Assembly (NCBI RefSeq): GCF_004122145.1
Contig: NZ_SBKQ01000008.1
Location: 62,001-126,000, forward strand
Length of the DNA stretch: 64,000 nucleotides
Source of the DNA: Flavobacterium piscinae
GTDB taxonomy: Bacteria; Bacteroidota; Bacteroidia; Flavobacteriales; Flavobacteriaceae
Direction of reading: 5' to 3'
The notes under the pieces were generated by a model that was not told the origin of the DNA, did not search any database, and was given only the letters and a program-made list of their open reading frames with translations. Positions 46,338 to 55,751 of the stretch are shown here, in pieces. The position numbers and the translations under genes are program-made. Numbering within the stretch: position 1 is the stretch's first letter; every line of letters begins with the position of its first letter.

Positions 46338-48038
46338 ATGAAATATCTATTTTACTTCCTTTTTTTAGCCCCAATGATGGTGTTTTCTCAAAATCAATAT
46401 CCCAAAGAAGATTTTATCCCGCCATTAGATATTCCATTATCACTTTCCGGAACGTTTGGCGAATTGCGTTCCAATCATTTTCATTCCGGTATCGATTTTC
46501 GAACCCAACAAAAAGAAGGATTGAATGTTATTGCTGTAGCCGATGGCTTTGTTTCTCGTATAAAAATTTCCACATTTGGTTACGGTAAAGCGATTTACAT
46601 TACTCATCCGAATGGATATACTTCTGTTTATGGACATTTATTGAAAACATCACCAAAAATTGATGCCTACTTGAAAAAGCAACATTATGCCTTGGAAAGT
46701 TTTGAAATTGATATTTTTCCTAAACCCGAAGATTTAATTGTAAAACAAGGAGAAATTATCGCTTTATCGGGAAATACAGGTGGTTCCGGCGGACCACATT
46801 TGCATTTTGAGTACCGAGATACGAAGACGGAAAAGATTATCAACCCCTTCTTTTTTGGGTTGGATACAAAAGTAAAAGACACACGAATTCCGGTTATCAA
46901 TGAAATTGTAGTATATCCGCTCAGCGAAGACGGTTTGGTCAATCAGTCGCAAATTCCAATTCAAATTCCGATTTCGCAGCAAAAAGACGGAAGTTATCTG
47001 GCTACAAAAGTTTTAGCAAAAGGTGAAATTGGCATCGGCGTAAACACATACGATCAATCGGATAATAATTATGGTAAAAATGGTGTATATAAAATTAGTT
47101 CAACCTTAGACGGAAAACCATCGTTTGAGATCACATTTGATACCTTTAGTTATGATGAAACTCGTTATATCAATGCTTATATTGATTACCATCGATACAA
47201 AAAAATGAATCAACGGGTGCAGAAATTATTCTTAGCCAAAAAATATCCACTGAGTTTAGTTTCTTCCAATCAAAATAATGGAATTATTAAAGTTGAGAAT
47301 AATCTTTCTCACATCTATAAATTGGAAGTTTCCGATTATCATGGTAATAAAACATCTGTAACAATCCCGATTCAATATTCAAATCAGCCGATTAAAATTC
47401 TAAATAAAGAACAAAAGACAAACTATTTTGTAAAATCTTCCAACGATTATAATTTTACGAAAGACAATATTTCTGTCTTTATCCCTGAAAACACTTTTTA
47501 CGAAGATTTTTATTTGAATTTTGAAGTAAAAGATAATGTTTTGACTTTACAAGATGATGCTACTCCGGTTCATTCGAATTTAAATATTACGTTTCAAAAT
47601 GATTCCATTTCGGCAGAGGAACGTGAAAAGTATTTCATTGCTACTCTAAAAGGTGGAAAAATAACTTATAATACTACCAAAATTAAAGAGCATGTTTTTA
47701 GTACTTGGACCAGAAATTTAGGTCAGTTTCAATTAGTAAAAGATAACGTGGCACCTAAAATTAAATCAATTAATTTTCAAGAAGGGAAGTGGTTGAGTAA
47801 GCAAAATAATCTTCAGTTTACAATTACGGATGATCTTTCCGGTATCAAATCCTACAACGGCTATTTGAATGGCAAATGGATTTTATTTGACTATGATTAT
47901 AAAAGTAATAAGATTGTACACGATTTTTCGGATAACCTCGTTATAGAAGGACGAAACGAATTAAAGATTGTGATTATGGATAATGTCGGAAATTCTACTA
48001 TATTTGAATCACATTTTTTTAGAAGTCAAAAACCTTAA
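46338..48038 (+). CDS. M23 family (LytM-type) peptidase
   Basis: A 566-residue exported protein: signal peptide MKYLFYFLFLAPMMVFSQ. The LytM domain is about 35-175: SNHFHSGIDFRTQ (HxxxD zinc ligands), AIYITHPNGYTSVYGHL, and SGNTGGSGGPHLHFEYRD (HLH motif). The remaining 390 residues are beta-rich Ig-like segments (for example SLVSSNQNNGIIKVENNLSHIYKLEVSDYHGN). It cuts peptide cross-links or binds peptidoglycan in the periplasm, and the HxxxD/HLH set looks intact. The TonB-receptor gene starts 9 nt later in the same frame, so the two form an operon. Confidence 0.93.
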   Translation: MKYLFYFLFLAPMMVFSQNQYPKEDFIPPLDIPLSLSGTFGELRSNHFHSGIDFRTQQKEGLNVIAVADGFVSRIKISTFGYGKAIYITHPNGYTSVYGHLLKTSPKIDAYLKKQHYALESFEIDIFPKPEDLIVKQGEIIALSGNTGGSGGPHLHFEYRDTKTEKIINPFFFGLDTKVKDTRIPVINEIVVYPLSEDGLVNQSQIPIQIPISQQKDGSYLATKVLAKGEIGIGVNTYDQSDNNYGKNGVYKISSTLDGKPSFEITFDTFSYDETRYINAYIDYHRYKKMNQRVQKLFLAKKYPLSLVSSNQNNGIIKVENNLSHIYKLEVSDYHGNKTSVTIPIQYSNQPIKILNKEQKTNYFVKSSNDYNFTKDNISVFIPENTFYEDFYLNFEVKDNVLTLQDDATPVHSNLNITFQNDSISAEEREKYFIATLKGGKITYNTTKIKEHVFSTWTRNLGQFQLVKDNVAPKIKSINFQEGKWLSKQNNLQFTITDDLSGIKSYNGYLNGKWILFDYDYKSNKIVHDFSDNLVIEGRNELKIVIMDNVGNSTIFESHFFRSQKP

Positions 48039-48047
48039 ATTCATCTT

Positions 48048-50513
48048 TTGAAAACAAAACAATTTATAGTGGCTTTCGTGCTTTTTTGCATCGGATTTTT
48101 AGCCAAGGCACAAACAGCCAGAATAAAAGGAATCATTTTAGATAAAAATAATAATCCGGTTGAAGGTGTCAATATCAATTATCAAGATAAAGGAACTACC
48201 ACAAATGTGAATGGTTTTTATGCGTTAACGATTCCGGCCAACCAAAAAATCACGTTAGTTTTTACACATGTTTCTCTAAAAAAAGCTACGCTTAAATTAG
48301 AATTAAAAACCAATGAAGATTATGAGTATAATTTTCAGATGAGCGATTCTGAAGATTTATTGGGAGAAGTAATCGTTACTGCAGGAAATAGAAAGAGGGT
48401 AGAAGGGATCACTACAATTGAACCCGCTGTCATCAGAACAATTCCGGGAGCAAATGCCGGTGTTGAAAATATTTTAAAGTCATTGCCAGGTGTGAATTCT
48501 AACAACGAATTAAGCACACAATATTCCGTACGAGGTGGAAATTATGATGAAAATCTCGTTTATGTCAATGAAATTGAAATCTACCGTCCGTTTTTAATTC
48601 GTTCCGGTCAGCAAGAAGGGTTGAGTTTTACGAACACCGATATGGTGCAAAATGTTGACTTCTCTGCCGGTGGATTTCAAGCCAAATATGGCGATAAATT
48701 GTCTTCTGTTTTAGATATCACCTACCGCATTCCCACTCGCTACGCAGCCGCTTTAGAAGCCAGTTTTTTAGGAGGAAGTTTAACAGTGGAAGGCGTGAGC
48801 AAAAACCAGAAATGGGCCAATATCACAGGTGTTCGCTACCGAGATAACAGTTTATTAGTGAATAGTCAAGAAACGCAGTCAAATTTTCGACCAACGTTTA
48901 CCGATGTGCAAACCTATTTAACGTTTACACCCAACACCAAATGGCAATTTGGATTTTTAGGAAATATTTCTCAAAACAACTATAATTTTGAACCCTTGAC
49001 GCGTCAAACCAATTTTGGAACCATTGATGAACCGATTGCCCTACAGATTTTTTATGAAGGTCAGGAAAAAGACCAATACCAAACCTTGTTTGGAGCGTTT
49101 AAAACATCCTATAACATCAATGATAACAATACTTTAAAGTTTATAGGGTCGGTTTATCACACCCAAGAACAAGAGTATTTTGATATTTTTGCTGCTTATT
49201 TTTTAGGAGAAGTGGATAGTAACATTGGTTCGGAAACATTTGGCGATGTTCGTTTTAATCGTGGCATTGGAACGCAATTGAATCACGGACGAAATGATTT
49301 AGACGCCTTAATTATCAACACAGAAGTAAAAGGTTTTCATAAATTAGGAGAAAACACTGTCGAATGGGGCATAAAATATACCAAAGAAGACATTCGCGAT
49401 CGTTTAGTGGAGTGGGAAGTAATTGATTCTGCCGGATTTTCAATCAATCCCCCACGTGATTTTCCTGTAAACGACCAACCTTATAATCCGTATGTTGGCC
49501 CTTTGGTTCCTTTTCAAAGTGTTCGAGCTACCAATTTTACAACAATAGATCGTTTTTCGGGTTATGCACAATGGAGTAGAAAATCGAATTTAGGTTCTAG
49601 TGAAGTTTGGTACAATGCCGGCGTACGGATGCATCAATGGCAAGTTTCCGGTGATGATTTAGATGGGAAAAGTCAACTGGTCTTTAGTCCAAGAGCACAA
49701 TTTGCCATCAAGCCAAAATGGAAAAAAGACATGGTTTTCAGAGCCTCAGGAGGGCTTTACCATCAACCACCATTCTATCGAGAACTTCGCGGATTTGACG
49801 GTCAGGTGCGACCCAACGTGAAAGCTCAGCAATCCATTCATTTTGTGTTAGGTAATGACTTCAGTTTTAAAATGTGGGACAGACCGTTCAAATTGGTAAG
49901 TGAGTTGTATTATAAAGATTTGTCTGATGTAAACACATACACCTTAGATAATGTTCGTATTCGCTATATAGCTGATAATGAAGCAGAAGCATATGTTTAT
50001 GGTTTTGATATGCGTTTAAACGGCGAATTTGTTCCCGGAACCGAATCATGGTTTAGTTTTGGTTATTTGAAAACGGAAGAAAATTATCAAGACAGAGGTT
50101 TTATTGCCCGACCAACCGATCAACGTTTAAAATTTGGCGTTTTGTTTCAGGATTATGTACCGAATATTCCAAGTTTAAAAATGTATTTGAATTTGGTATA
50201 CAACACCGGTTTACCCGGTGGTTCACCGTCCTATGCTGATCCATATGATTATCAATTGCGTTTGCGAGATTACCGAAGAGCTGATGTTGGATTTCAATAT
50301 GTTTTAACTGAAAAGAATGAGCTTAGACCAGACGGTCATTGGTTAAAGCGATTTAAAGACTTATCAGTAGGTTTAGAGATATTTAATTTGTTTAATAATC
50401 AAAATGCAATTACAAATACTTGGGTACGTGATGTTTATACTAAAACCCAATACGGTGTACCCAATTATATGACAACACGAGTATTTAATTTGAAGTTAAC
50501 AGCAAGGTTATAA
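48048..50513 (+). CDS. TonB-dependent receptor with carboxypeptidase-regulatory domain
   Basis: An 821-residue receptor. The likely start is TTG 48048: the only codons between the M23 stop and the signal peptide are ATT CAT CTT TTG, with no ATG. The signal peptide is KTKQFIVAFVLFCIGFLAKAQ. A CarboxypepD_reg-like domain is about 23-105 (GVNINYQDKGTTTNVNGFY), a plug about 115-225 (IKSLPGVNSNNELSTQYSVRGGNYDENLVYVNEIE), then the barrel, ending in LKLTARL. No SusD-type partner is present; the M23 peptidase precedes it and a lipoprotein follows. The ligand is unknown. Confidence 0.92.
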   Translation: MKTKQFIVAFVLFCIGFLAKAQTARIKGIILDKNNNPVEGVNINYQDKGTTTNVNGFYALTIPANQKITLVFTHVSLKKATLKLELKTNEDYEYNFQMSDSEDLLGEVIVTAGNRKRVEGITTIEPAVIRTIPGANAGVENILKSLPGVNSNNELSTQYSVRGGNYDENLVYVNEIEIYRPFLIRSGQQEGLSFTNTDMVQNVDFSAGGFQAKYGDKLSSVLDITYRIPTRYAAALEASFLGGSLTVEGVSKNQKWANITGVRYRDNSLLVNSQETQSNFRPTFTDVQTYLTFTPNTKWQFGFLGNISQNNYNFEPLTRQTNFGTIDEPIALQIFYEGQEKDQYQTLFGAFKTSYNINDNNTLKFIGSVYHTQEQEYFDIFAAYFLGEVDSNIGSETFGDVRFNRGIGTQLNHGRNDLDALIINTEVKGFHKLGENTVEWGIKYTKEDIRDRLVEWEVIDSAGFSINPPRDFPVNDQPYNPYVGPLVPFQSVRATNFTTIDRFSGYAQWSRKSNLGSSEVWYNAGVRMHQWQVSGDDLDGKSQLVFSPRAQFAIKPKWKKDMVFRASGGLYHQPPFYRELRGFDGQVRPNVKAQQSIHFVLGNDFSFKMWDRPFKLVSELYYKDLSDVNTYTLDNVRIRYIADNEAEAYVYGFDMRLNGEFVPGTESWFSFGYLKTEENYQDRGFIARPTDQRLKFGVLFQDYVPNIPSLKMYLNLVYNTGLPGGSPSYADPYDYQLRLRDYRRADVGFQYVLTEKNELRPDGHWLKRFKDLSVGLEIFNLFNNQNAITNTWVRDVYTKTQYGVPNYMTTRVFNLKLTARL

Positions 50514-50528
50514 TCTGATTATATTTTA

Positions 50529-50536
50529 TATCTTTG
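50529..50536 (+). promoter_or_regulatory. TAnnTTTG box for the 50555 lipoprotein
   Basis: TATCTTTG just after the TonB-receptor stop and 18 nt before the ATG. No -33 TTG at standard distance. Confidence 0.4.
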
Positions 50537-50554
50537 AAACATAACTTTTTTAGT

Positions 50555-51277
50555 ATGCGTTTCATTTTCAAATATAGTTTTTTGGCGGTTTTGGTTTTAT
50601 TCAGTTGCAAAGAGCAAGAGGAAGAAAAGCCAAAAGTTATTTATGAAGAATCGGCCGCTAAGGTGGAGGCTAAAGTAGATACGACTCAAATAAAAATAGC
50701 CGATCTTCCGGTACATATGGAAGGTACTTCCTACTTGCTTCATCCGGTGGGTGAGGTCAGAGTTTATGACACCAAATCTAAAATGAGTTATGGTACTTCC
50801 AGTACAAGTCGTTTGAGTTATGCGGTTTCAAATTACAATCGGTTTGAAATTACCGGTTTTTTACAGAATATTTACATTCAACATATTGATTCTGTCAATT
50901 CTAAACCCTTGACAGATAAAACATTGGTTATTCAAACCGCTACTTATTTGAATACGTTAGCTCAAAAATCTAAAAAAGAAGTTTTGGTGTATTCTATTTC
51001 AGACATGGATACAAATAAAGACGGGAAATTAGATTCAAATGACATTAGATCGCTTTATATTAGTGATATTTCCGGTGAGAAATTCACCAAAATAACACCT
51101 GATTACCAAGAGTTAATTGATTGGAATTTAATGGAAGTACAAAACCGTTTGTACGTTAGAACCATTCAAGATTCGAATAAAAACGGTGATTTCGATAAAG
51201 ACGATGCGGTTTTCTACTATTTTATAGATTTGATGGATGAAGAGTGGAAATTAAACGAATACAAACCGTTCAATTAA
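50555..51277 (+). CDS. Lipoprotein with acidic calcium-type loops
   Basis: A 240-residue lipoprotein starting at ATG 50555 (the frame is open 7 codons up from a TTG, but that TTG is the promoter box). The signal peptide ends in the lipobox VLVLFSCKEQ, so it is lipid-anchored. Two DxDxDG-type loops (DMDTNKDGKLDSNDI, DSNKNGDFDKDDA) near residues 155 and 215 look like EF-hand or dockerin calcium sites. The rest is unrecognised. It follows the M23/TonB-receptor operon and overlaps the DUF2971 gene by 4 nt at its 3' end. Possible helper of the receptor, unproven. Confidence 0.75.
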   Translation: MRFIFKYSFLAVLVLFSCKEQEEEKPKVIYEESAAKVEAKVDTTQIKIADLPVHMEGTSYLLHPVGEVRVYDTKSKMSYGTSSTSRLSYAVSNYNRFEITGFLQNIYIQHIDSVNSKPLTDKTLVIQTATYLNTLAQKSKKEVLVYSISDMDTNKDGKLDSNDIRSLYISDISGEKFTKITPDYQELIDWNLMEVQNRLYVRTIQDSNKNGDFDKDDAVFYYFIDLMDEEWKLNEYKPFN

Positions 51278-51975
51278 ATCAAAATATCACTTTCTAAATC
51301 TGATTTTTCTATCGTAAAATTAAATCCGAGTTGTTCCATCAACTGAATAACCAAGTTTTTATACCAATTTTCCGATTTGGGGTGAATGTATATTTTTTCG
51401 ATTAATTGATGAATGTCCACATCAATTTTTACACCGTCATTCACAATGATATTATTTTGTGTAACATCTGAAATAATGCGTATTTCTCTTTCGTATTGAA
51501 AGCTTTTTCGTTTGAATAGAAATGGAAAAAAAGTATCCTCAAACGGAATGTATTCTTTTTTGTAATCGATGTAATTGACTTCACCAATAAATTGTTCGGT
51601 TTTTCGTTCCGGTTTTAAGGCTTCTTGGAGTCGTTTTACTGTAGATTGAATGGCCAAACCTTCATTGTTTTTGGTAAAAATTTGCCACATGGCAAACGAT
51701 TCATATTCATTGATGTGCCAACTACTGATGACAATTTTTTCGCGATGTGATTTGTAGTAATCTAAAAACTTCGGATTGTTTTCGGCAATTTTTCGGATTT
51801 CTTCGTAGGTAGGTTCACTAAATGTTCCTTCGTATTGGTCTTCAAATTTATCCGACCTTGACATGAACATTTTTTTAGAAAGCAATAAATCCAAAAACTT
51901 TGACAAATCCAAGTATTTCCAAACGATGGTGTCCGGATCTTCAGGAAGTTTGATTGTTGGATTATGTACAAACAT
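51274..51975 (-). CDS. DUF2971 domain protein
   Basis: A 233-residue cytoplasmic protein of the DUF2971 family, which appears in accessory and defence-associated neighbourhoods; its activity is unknown. The pattern VWKYLDLSKFLDLLLSKKMFMSRSDKFEDQYEGTF (about 18-52) is the family's N-terminal hallmark, followed by ISSWHINEYESFAMWQIF (about 93-110), and KRKSFQYEREIRII (about 165-178). The start ATG (51975) overlaps the stop of the upstream 56-aa gene (TAATG), suggesting translational coupling. It is the last gene of the minus-strand run. Confidence 0.85.
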   Translation of the reverse strand: MFVHNPTIKLPEDPDTIVWKYLDLSKFLDLLLSKKMFMSRSDKFEDQYEGTFSEPTYEEIRKIAENNPKFLDYYKSHREKIVISSWHINEYESFAMWQIFTKNNEGLAIQSTVKRLQEALKPERKTEQFIGEVNYIDYKKEYIPFEDTFFPFLFKRKSFQYEREIRIISDVTQNNIIVNDGVKIDVDIHQLIEKIYIHPKSENWYKNLVIQLMEQLGFNFTIEKSDLESDILI

Positions 51976-52145
51976 TATTTTTTTTCTTTTGGGAATTTAG
52001 TTGAATATTGTCCTGCAGTATAAGCCACTAAAACTAATATAAAACTAAATGTTGCCACGCTATCTAATTTTTCAAAATAAGCCATTGCATAGAGGAAAAC
52101 AAAAGCTGTAATCATAAATAGAATTGTAAAAGTAGATCTTGTCAT
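51975..52145 (-). CDS. 56-aa two-helix membrane protein
   Basis: A small gene below usual length cut-offs. It starts MTRSTFTILFMITAFVFLYA, continues through EKLDSVATFSFI, and ends KFPKEKK. Two hydrophobic stretches, residues about 5-22 and 31-45, are separated by a short charged loop, giving two membrane helices with a basic C-terminus. TAA of this frame overlaps ATG of the DUF2971 gene by 1 nt, and the ABC-transporter gene stops 27 nt upstream on the same strand. It is a likely real gene; the family is not recognised. Confidence 0.65.
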   Translation of the reverse strand: MTRSTFTILFMITAFVFLYAMAYFEKLDSVATFSFILVLVAYTAGQYSTKFPKEKK

Positions 52146-52171
52146 TTTTGAATGATTTAATTCAGTACTAT

Positions 52172-54019
52172 TTATTCAAACGACTGCATCATCACCAATT
52201 TAGAATACATTCCGTTTTTGGCTAATAATTCTTCGTGTGTTCCTTGTTCTACAATTTCACCTTTTTGCATTACTACAATCACATCTGCTTTTTGAATGGT
52301 AGAAAGGCGGTGAGCAATGACAATGGATGTTCTGTTTTGCATCATGTTTTCCAATGCAATTTGTACAAATTTTTCACTTTCGGTATCCAACGCAGAAGTG
52401 GCTTCATCCAAAATCATAATCGGAGGGTTTTTCAAAACAGCACGTGCAATTGAAAGACGTTGTTTTTGTCCACCGGATAGTTTTCCACCCGAATCACCGA
52501 TGTTTGTATCGATTCCGTTGGGTAAATCTTTCACAAATTCATACGCATTGGCAACTTTTAACGCTGCAATGATTTCCTCGTCGGTCGCATTTTGCTTTCC
52601 TAATAGAATATTGTTTTTGATGGTATCGTTAAATAAAATGGAATCTTGAGTTACCAATCCCATTAGACTGCGTAAAGAATTCATCGATAAGTCTTTGATG
52701 TCTGTGTTGTCAATTTTAATTGAACCCTCATTCACATCATAAAAACGAGTCAATAAATTGGCAATCGTGCTTTTTCCACTACCGGATTGACCCACTAAAG
52801 CGACCGTTTTTCCTTTAGGAATTTGTAAAGAGAAATTTTTAAGTACAATTTCATCTTCATATTTAAAGCTAATATTTTCAATAGAAATGCTATCATCGAA
52901 AGAAGATTTTTGAATTGCATTAGATTGATCAGTTATTGTGTTTTCTACCTCTAAAACATCAAAAACCCGTTCTGCAGCCGCTAAGCCGGTTTTAACTTGG
53001 TAGGAAGCTTTTGAAATCGCTTTGGCAGGAGTTAAAATGTTATAGGCTAAACCCATGTATGCCAAGAACTTAGACCCTTCCAATAAGGGAGTTCCGTCAG
53101 CTAATTTGTCAACTAAAACCATATTTCCACCGTACCAAAGTAAAATGGCAATTACTAAAATCCCCATGAATTCACTCAGGGGAGATGATAAGTTATTCTT
53201 TTTTCCTATGCTGTTTGTAATTCTGTAAAGCCGTTGAATAGAATCATTAAATTTTGCAGTAAATGTGCGTTCAGCATTGTAACTTTTCACGACTTTTAAA
53301 CCGCCTAATGTTTCTTCTACAATAGAAATCAAGTAACCATTTTCATCTTGGGCTTTCTTGGATTTTGCTTTTAGACTTTTTCCAATTTTGGAAATAATAA
53401 ATCCTGAAATTGGAATAAAAATGAATACGAAAAGGGTTAGTTTAAAACTTATTGCAACCATTGCACCGATAGTAAATAGAATGGTCATGGGTTCTTTTAC
53501 TACTAATTCTAAAATGGAAAAGAAAGAATTTTTTACTTCATTCACATCATTTAGCATTCTTGCCATGACATCTCCTTTTCTTTTTTCAGAATAGTAGGAA
53601 ACCGGCAAGTCGATGATTTTGTCAAACATTTTATTTCTCAAATCTCTTAAGACGCCATTTTTCAGCAATAACAAATGATTCAAAGCCAGATAATTGAATA
53701 AGTTTTTCAATAAAAAGGTTATGATTACGATACAAACTACTAATAACAAAGCATATTGAGCACCATTTTCCTCTGTTAGTTTTGTTATGTAGAAATATAA
53801 ATAATCTTTTCCAAAACTTGTTATTTCCCAAATTGAAGTGAATTTTGGTTTTGCAACTACTTTTTCAGCATCTTTAAAAAGCACATCCAACATCGGAATT
53901 AACGCGATGAATGATAGTGTACTAAAAAGTGCATAAAGAATATTGAAAATAATATTCCATATCACATTGGTTTTATATGGTTTTAGAAAAGGAATTATTT
54001 TTTTTAAATTTTCATCCAT
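52172..54019 (-). CDS. ABC exporter (MsbA-like, fused permease/ATPase)
   Basis: A 615-residue half-transporter that dimerises. The membrane domain is about 1-330, with five or six helices (YALFSTLSFIALIPML, YALLLVVCIVIITFLLKNLF, LTLFVFIFIPISGFIISKIG). The ATPase domain has Walker A VGQSGSGKS (about 402-410), signature LSGGQKQ (about 508-514) and Walker B IMILDEATSALD (about 531-542). It resembles lipid/peptide exporters of the MsbA class. Its start overlaps the phosphohexomutase stop by 1 nt (TAATG). In this operon, with a GT2 transferase and sugar mutase, it may export a glycolipid; this is inferred. Confidence 0.93.
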   Translation of the reverse strand: MDENLKKIIPFLKPYKTNVIWNIIFNILYALFSTLSFIALIPMLDVLFKDAEKVVAKPKFTSIWEITSFGKDYLYFYITKLTEENGAQYALLLVVCIVIITFLLKNLFNYLALNHLLLLKNGVLRDLRNKMFDKIIDLPVSYYSEKRKGDVMARMLNDVNEVKNSFFSILELVVKEPMTILFTIGAMVAISFKLTLFVFIFIPISGFIISKIGKSLKAKSKKAQDENGYLISIVEETLGGLKVVKSYNAERTFTAKFNDSIQRLYRITNSIGKKNNLSSPLSEFMGILVIAILLWYGGNMVLVDKLADGTPLLEGSKFLAYMGLAYNILTPAKAISKASYQVKTGLAAAERVFDVLEVENTITDQSNAIQKSSFDDSISIENISFKYEDEIVLKNFSLQIPKGKTVALVGQSGSGKSTIANLLTRFYDVNEGSIKIDNTDIKDLSMNSLRSLMGLVTQDSILFNDTIKNNILLGKQNATDEEIIAALKVANAYEFVKDLPNGIDTNIGDSGGKLSGGQKQRLSIARAVLKNPPIMILDEATSALDTESEKFVQIALENMMQNRTSIVIAHRLSTIQKADVIVVMQKGEIVEQGTHEELLAKNGMYSKLVMMQSFE

Positions 54020-55746
54020 TAGTTTAACTGCATTTCTGCGACAATGTTTTTAATTTTTTGATCTAAATCAGCTTCCACTTTTTTGAAATTCTCGATGGAA
54101 TCCAACGGTTCATTCACACTAAAATAGAATTTAATTTTTGGTTCTGTTCCGCTTGGTCGAGCACAAATTTTGGTTCCGTCTTCCAAATAATAAATTAACA
54201 CATTTGATTTTGGAATAACAAGTGATTCTGTTTCGCCTGAAATTAAATTTCGGGCCGTTGAATTTTCATAATCTTCAATACAAATTACTCGTTGATTGTT
54301 AATCTCCTTGAGAGGATTTTCACGTAAATCAATCATCATTTGTTTGATTTCGTTTGCTCCTTCAATTCCTTTTTTAGTTAAAGAGATTAAATATTCTTTA
54401 TAAAAGCCGTGATCAACATACAAATTCAATAATTCTTGATACAAAGTACTTCCTGCTGCTTTCGCTTGTGCGGCCACTTCGCAAACGAGTAGGGTAGCGG
54501 CTACGGCATCTTTATCGCGAACAGCATCACCCACCATATAGCCAAAACTTTCTTCGCCACCACCAATGAATTTTTGGTTTGGAAAATCTTTGATGAATTT
54601 GGCAATCCACTTGAAACCGGTTAAACCCACTTTGCATTCTACGCCATATGCTGACGCTAATTCAAGCATCATAGGTGTGGAAACAATAGTAGAACCAATA
54701 AATTCATTGCCTTTGAATCGATTTTCACGTTTCCATTGTTCTAACAAAAAAGCGGTCATGATGACCATGGTTTGGTTTCCGTTTAACAAAGTCATTTTTC
54801 CTTCGGTATTGCGAACAGCTACTCCTAATCGGTCAGAGTCCGGATCGGTACCAATTACAATGTCTGCATTGGTTTTTTCTGCTAAAGCCAAAGCCATTGT
54901 CAACGCTTCCGGTTCTTCCGGATTGGGCGATTTTACGGTTGGAAAATTACCATCAGGAATTTCTTGTTCTTTAACGATTTTAACTTTGGTATATCCTGCT
55001 TTTGCTAATACTGCCGGAATGGCTTTGATGGATGTTCCATGCAAAGAAGTATAGACAATTTTTAAATTCTCTTTGGCAGCTGCCGGAGTGTTAAAACTTG
55101 CATTTTCTATAGTTGAATTAAAAAAGGCTTCATCAATTGCTGCACCAATGTATTCGATTAAACTTTCGTTGGCTTCGAATTTAATTTCATCATAGGCCAA
55201 ATTTTCAATTACTTGAATAATTTCTTCATCTTGTGGTGGTACTAATTGTCCGCCATCTTGCCAATATACTTTGTATCCATTGTATTCCGGGGGGTTGTGC
55301 GAAGCCGTTAAAACGATTCCTGCATGGCAATTCAAATGTTTTAAAGCAAAAGACAATTCCGGTGTTGGACGTAATTCTTCAAAAAGATAAACTTTAATTC
55401 CGTTTGCAGAAAAAACATCGGCAACCACTTTGGCCAAGGTATCACTGTTATGACGACAATCATAGGCGATGACCACTTTTAACTGTTCATTTGGAAAAGC
55501 TTGTTTGAGGTAGTTGGAAAGACCTTGTGTGTTTTTTCCCAGCGTGTATTTATTAATTCGATTGGTGCCAACGCCCATGATACCACGCATTCCACCGGTT
55601 CCGAATTCTAGGTTTTTATAAAAGCTTTCTTCTAGTTCTTTTGGAGAAGAAGTCATCATATTTTTAATTTCTTCTTGAGTAGCAGCATCAAAGGTTGGTG
55701 TTAACCACTCATTTACTTTTTTGAGAATGTTTTCAGGAATATACAT
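54019..55746 (-). CDS. Phosphoglucomutase/phosphomannomutase family protein
   Basis: A 575-residue alpha-D-phosphohexomutase of the large PGM2-like type, converting sugar 1-phosphate and 6-phosphate in the cytoplasm. Motifs: LEFGTGGMRGIMGVG (about 45-59), the phosphoserine loop VLTASHNPPEYNGYK (about 144-158), the metal-binding GTDPDSDRLGVAV (about 300-312), sugar-binding GGGEESFGYMVGD (about 392-404), and phosphate-binding ARPSGTEPKIKFY (about 535-547). All key residues are present. The product may feed polysaccharide synthesis together with the GT2 and ABC genes in the same run. Confidence 0.95.
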   Translation of the reverse strand: MYIPENILKKVNEWLTPTFDAATQEEIKNMMTSSPKELEESFYKNLEFGTGGMRGIMGVGTNRINKYTLGKNTQGLSNYLKQAFPNEQLKVVIAYDCRHNSDTLAKVVADVFSANGIKVYLFEELRPTPELSFALKHLNCHAGIVLTASHNPPEYNGYKVYWQDGGQLVPPQDEEIIQVIENLAYDEIKFEANESLIEYIGAAIDEAFFNSTIENASFNTPAAAKENLKIVYTSLHGTSIKAIPAVLAKAGYTKVKIVKEQEIPDGNFPTVKSPNPEEPEALTMALALAEKTNADIVIGTDPDSDRLGVAVRNTEGKMTLLNGNQTMVIMTAFLLEQWKRENRFKGNEFIGSTIVSTPMMLELASAYGVECKVGLTGFKWIAKFIKDFPNQKFIGGGEESFGYMVGDAVRDKDAVAATLLVCEVAAQAKAAGSTLYQELLNLYVDHGFYKEYLISLTKKGIEGANEIKQMMIDLRENPLKEINNQRVICIEDYENSTARNLISGETESLVIPKSNVLIYYLEDGTKICARPSGTEPKIKFYFSVNEPLDSIENFKKVEADLDQKIKNIVAEMQLN

Positions 55747-55751
55747 GGTGT

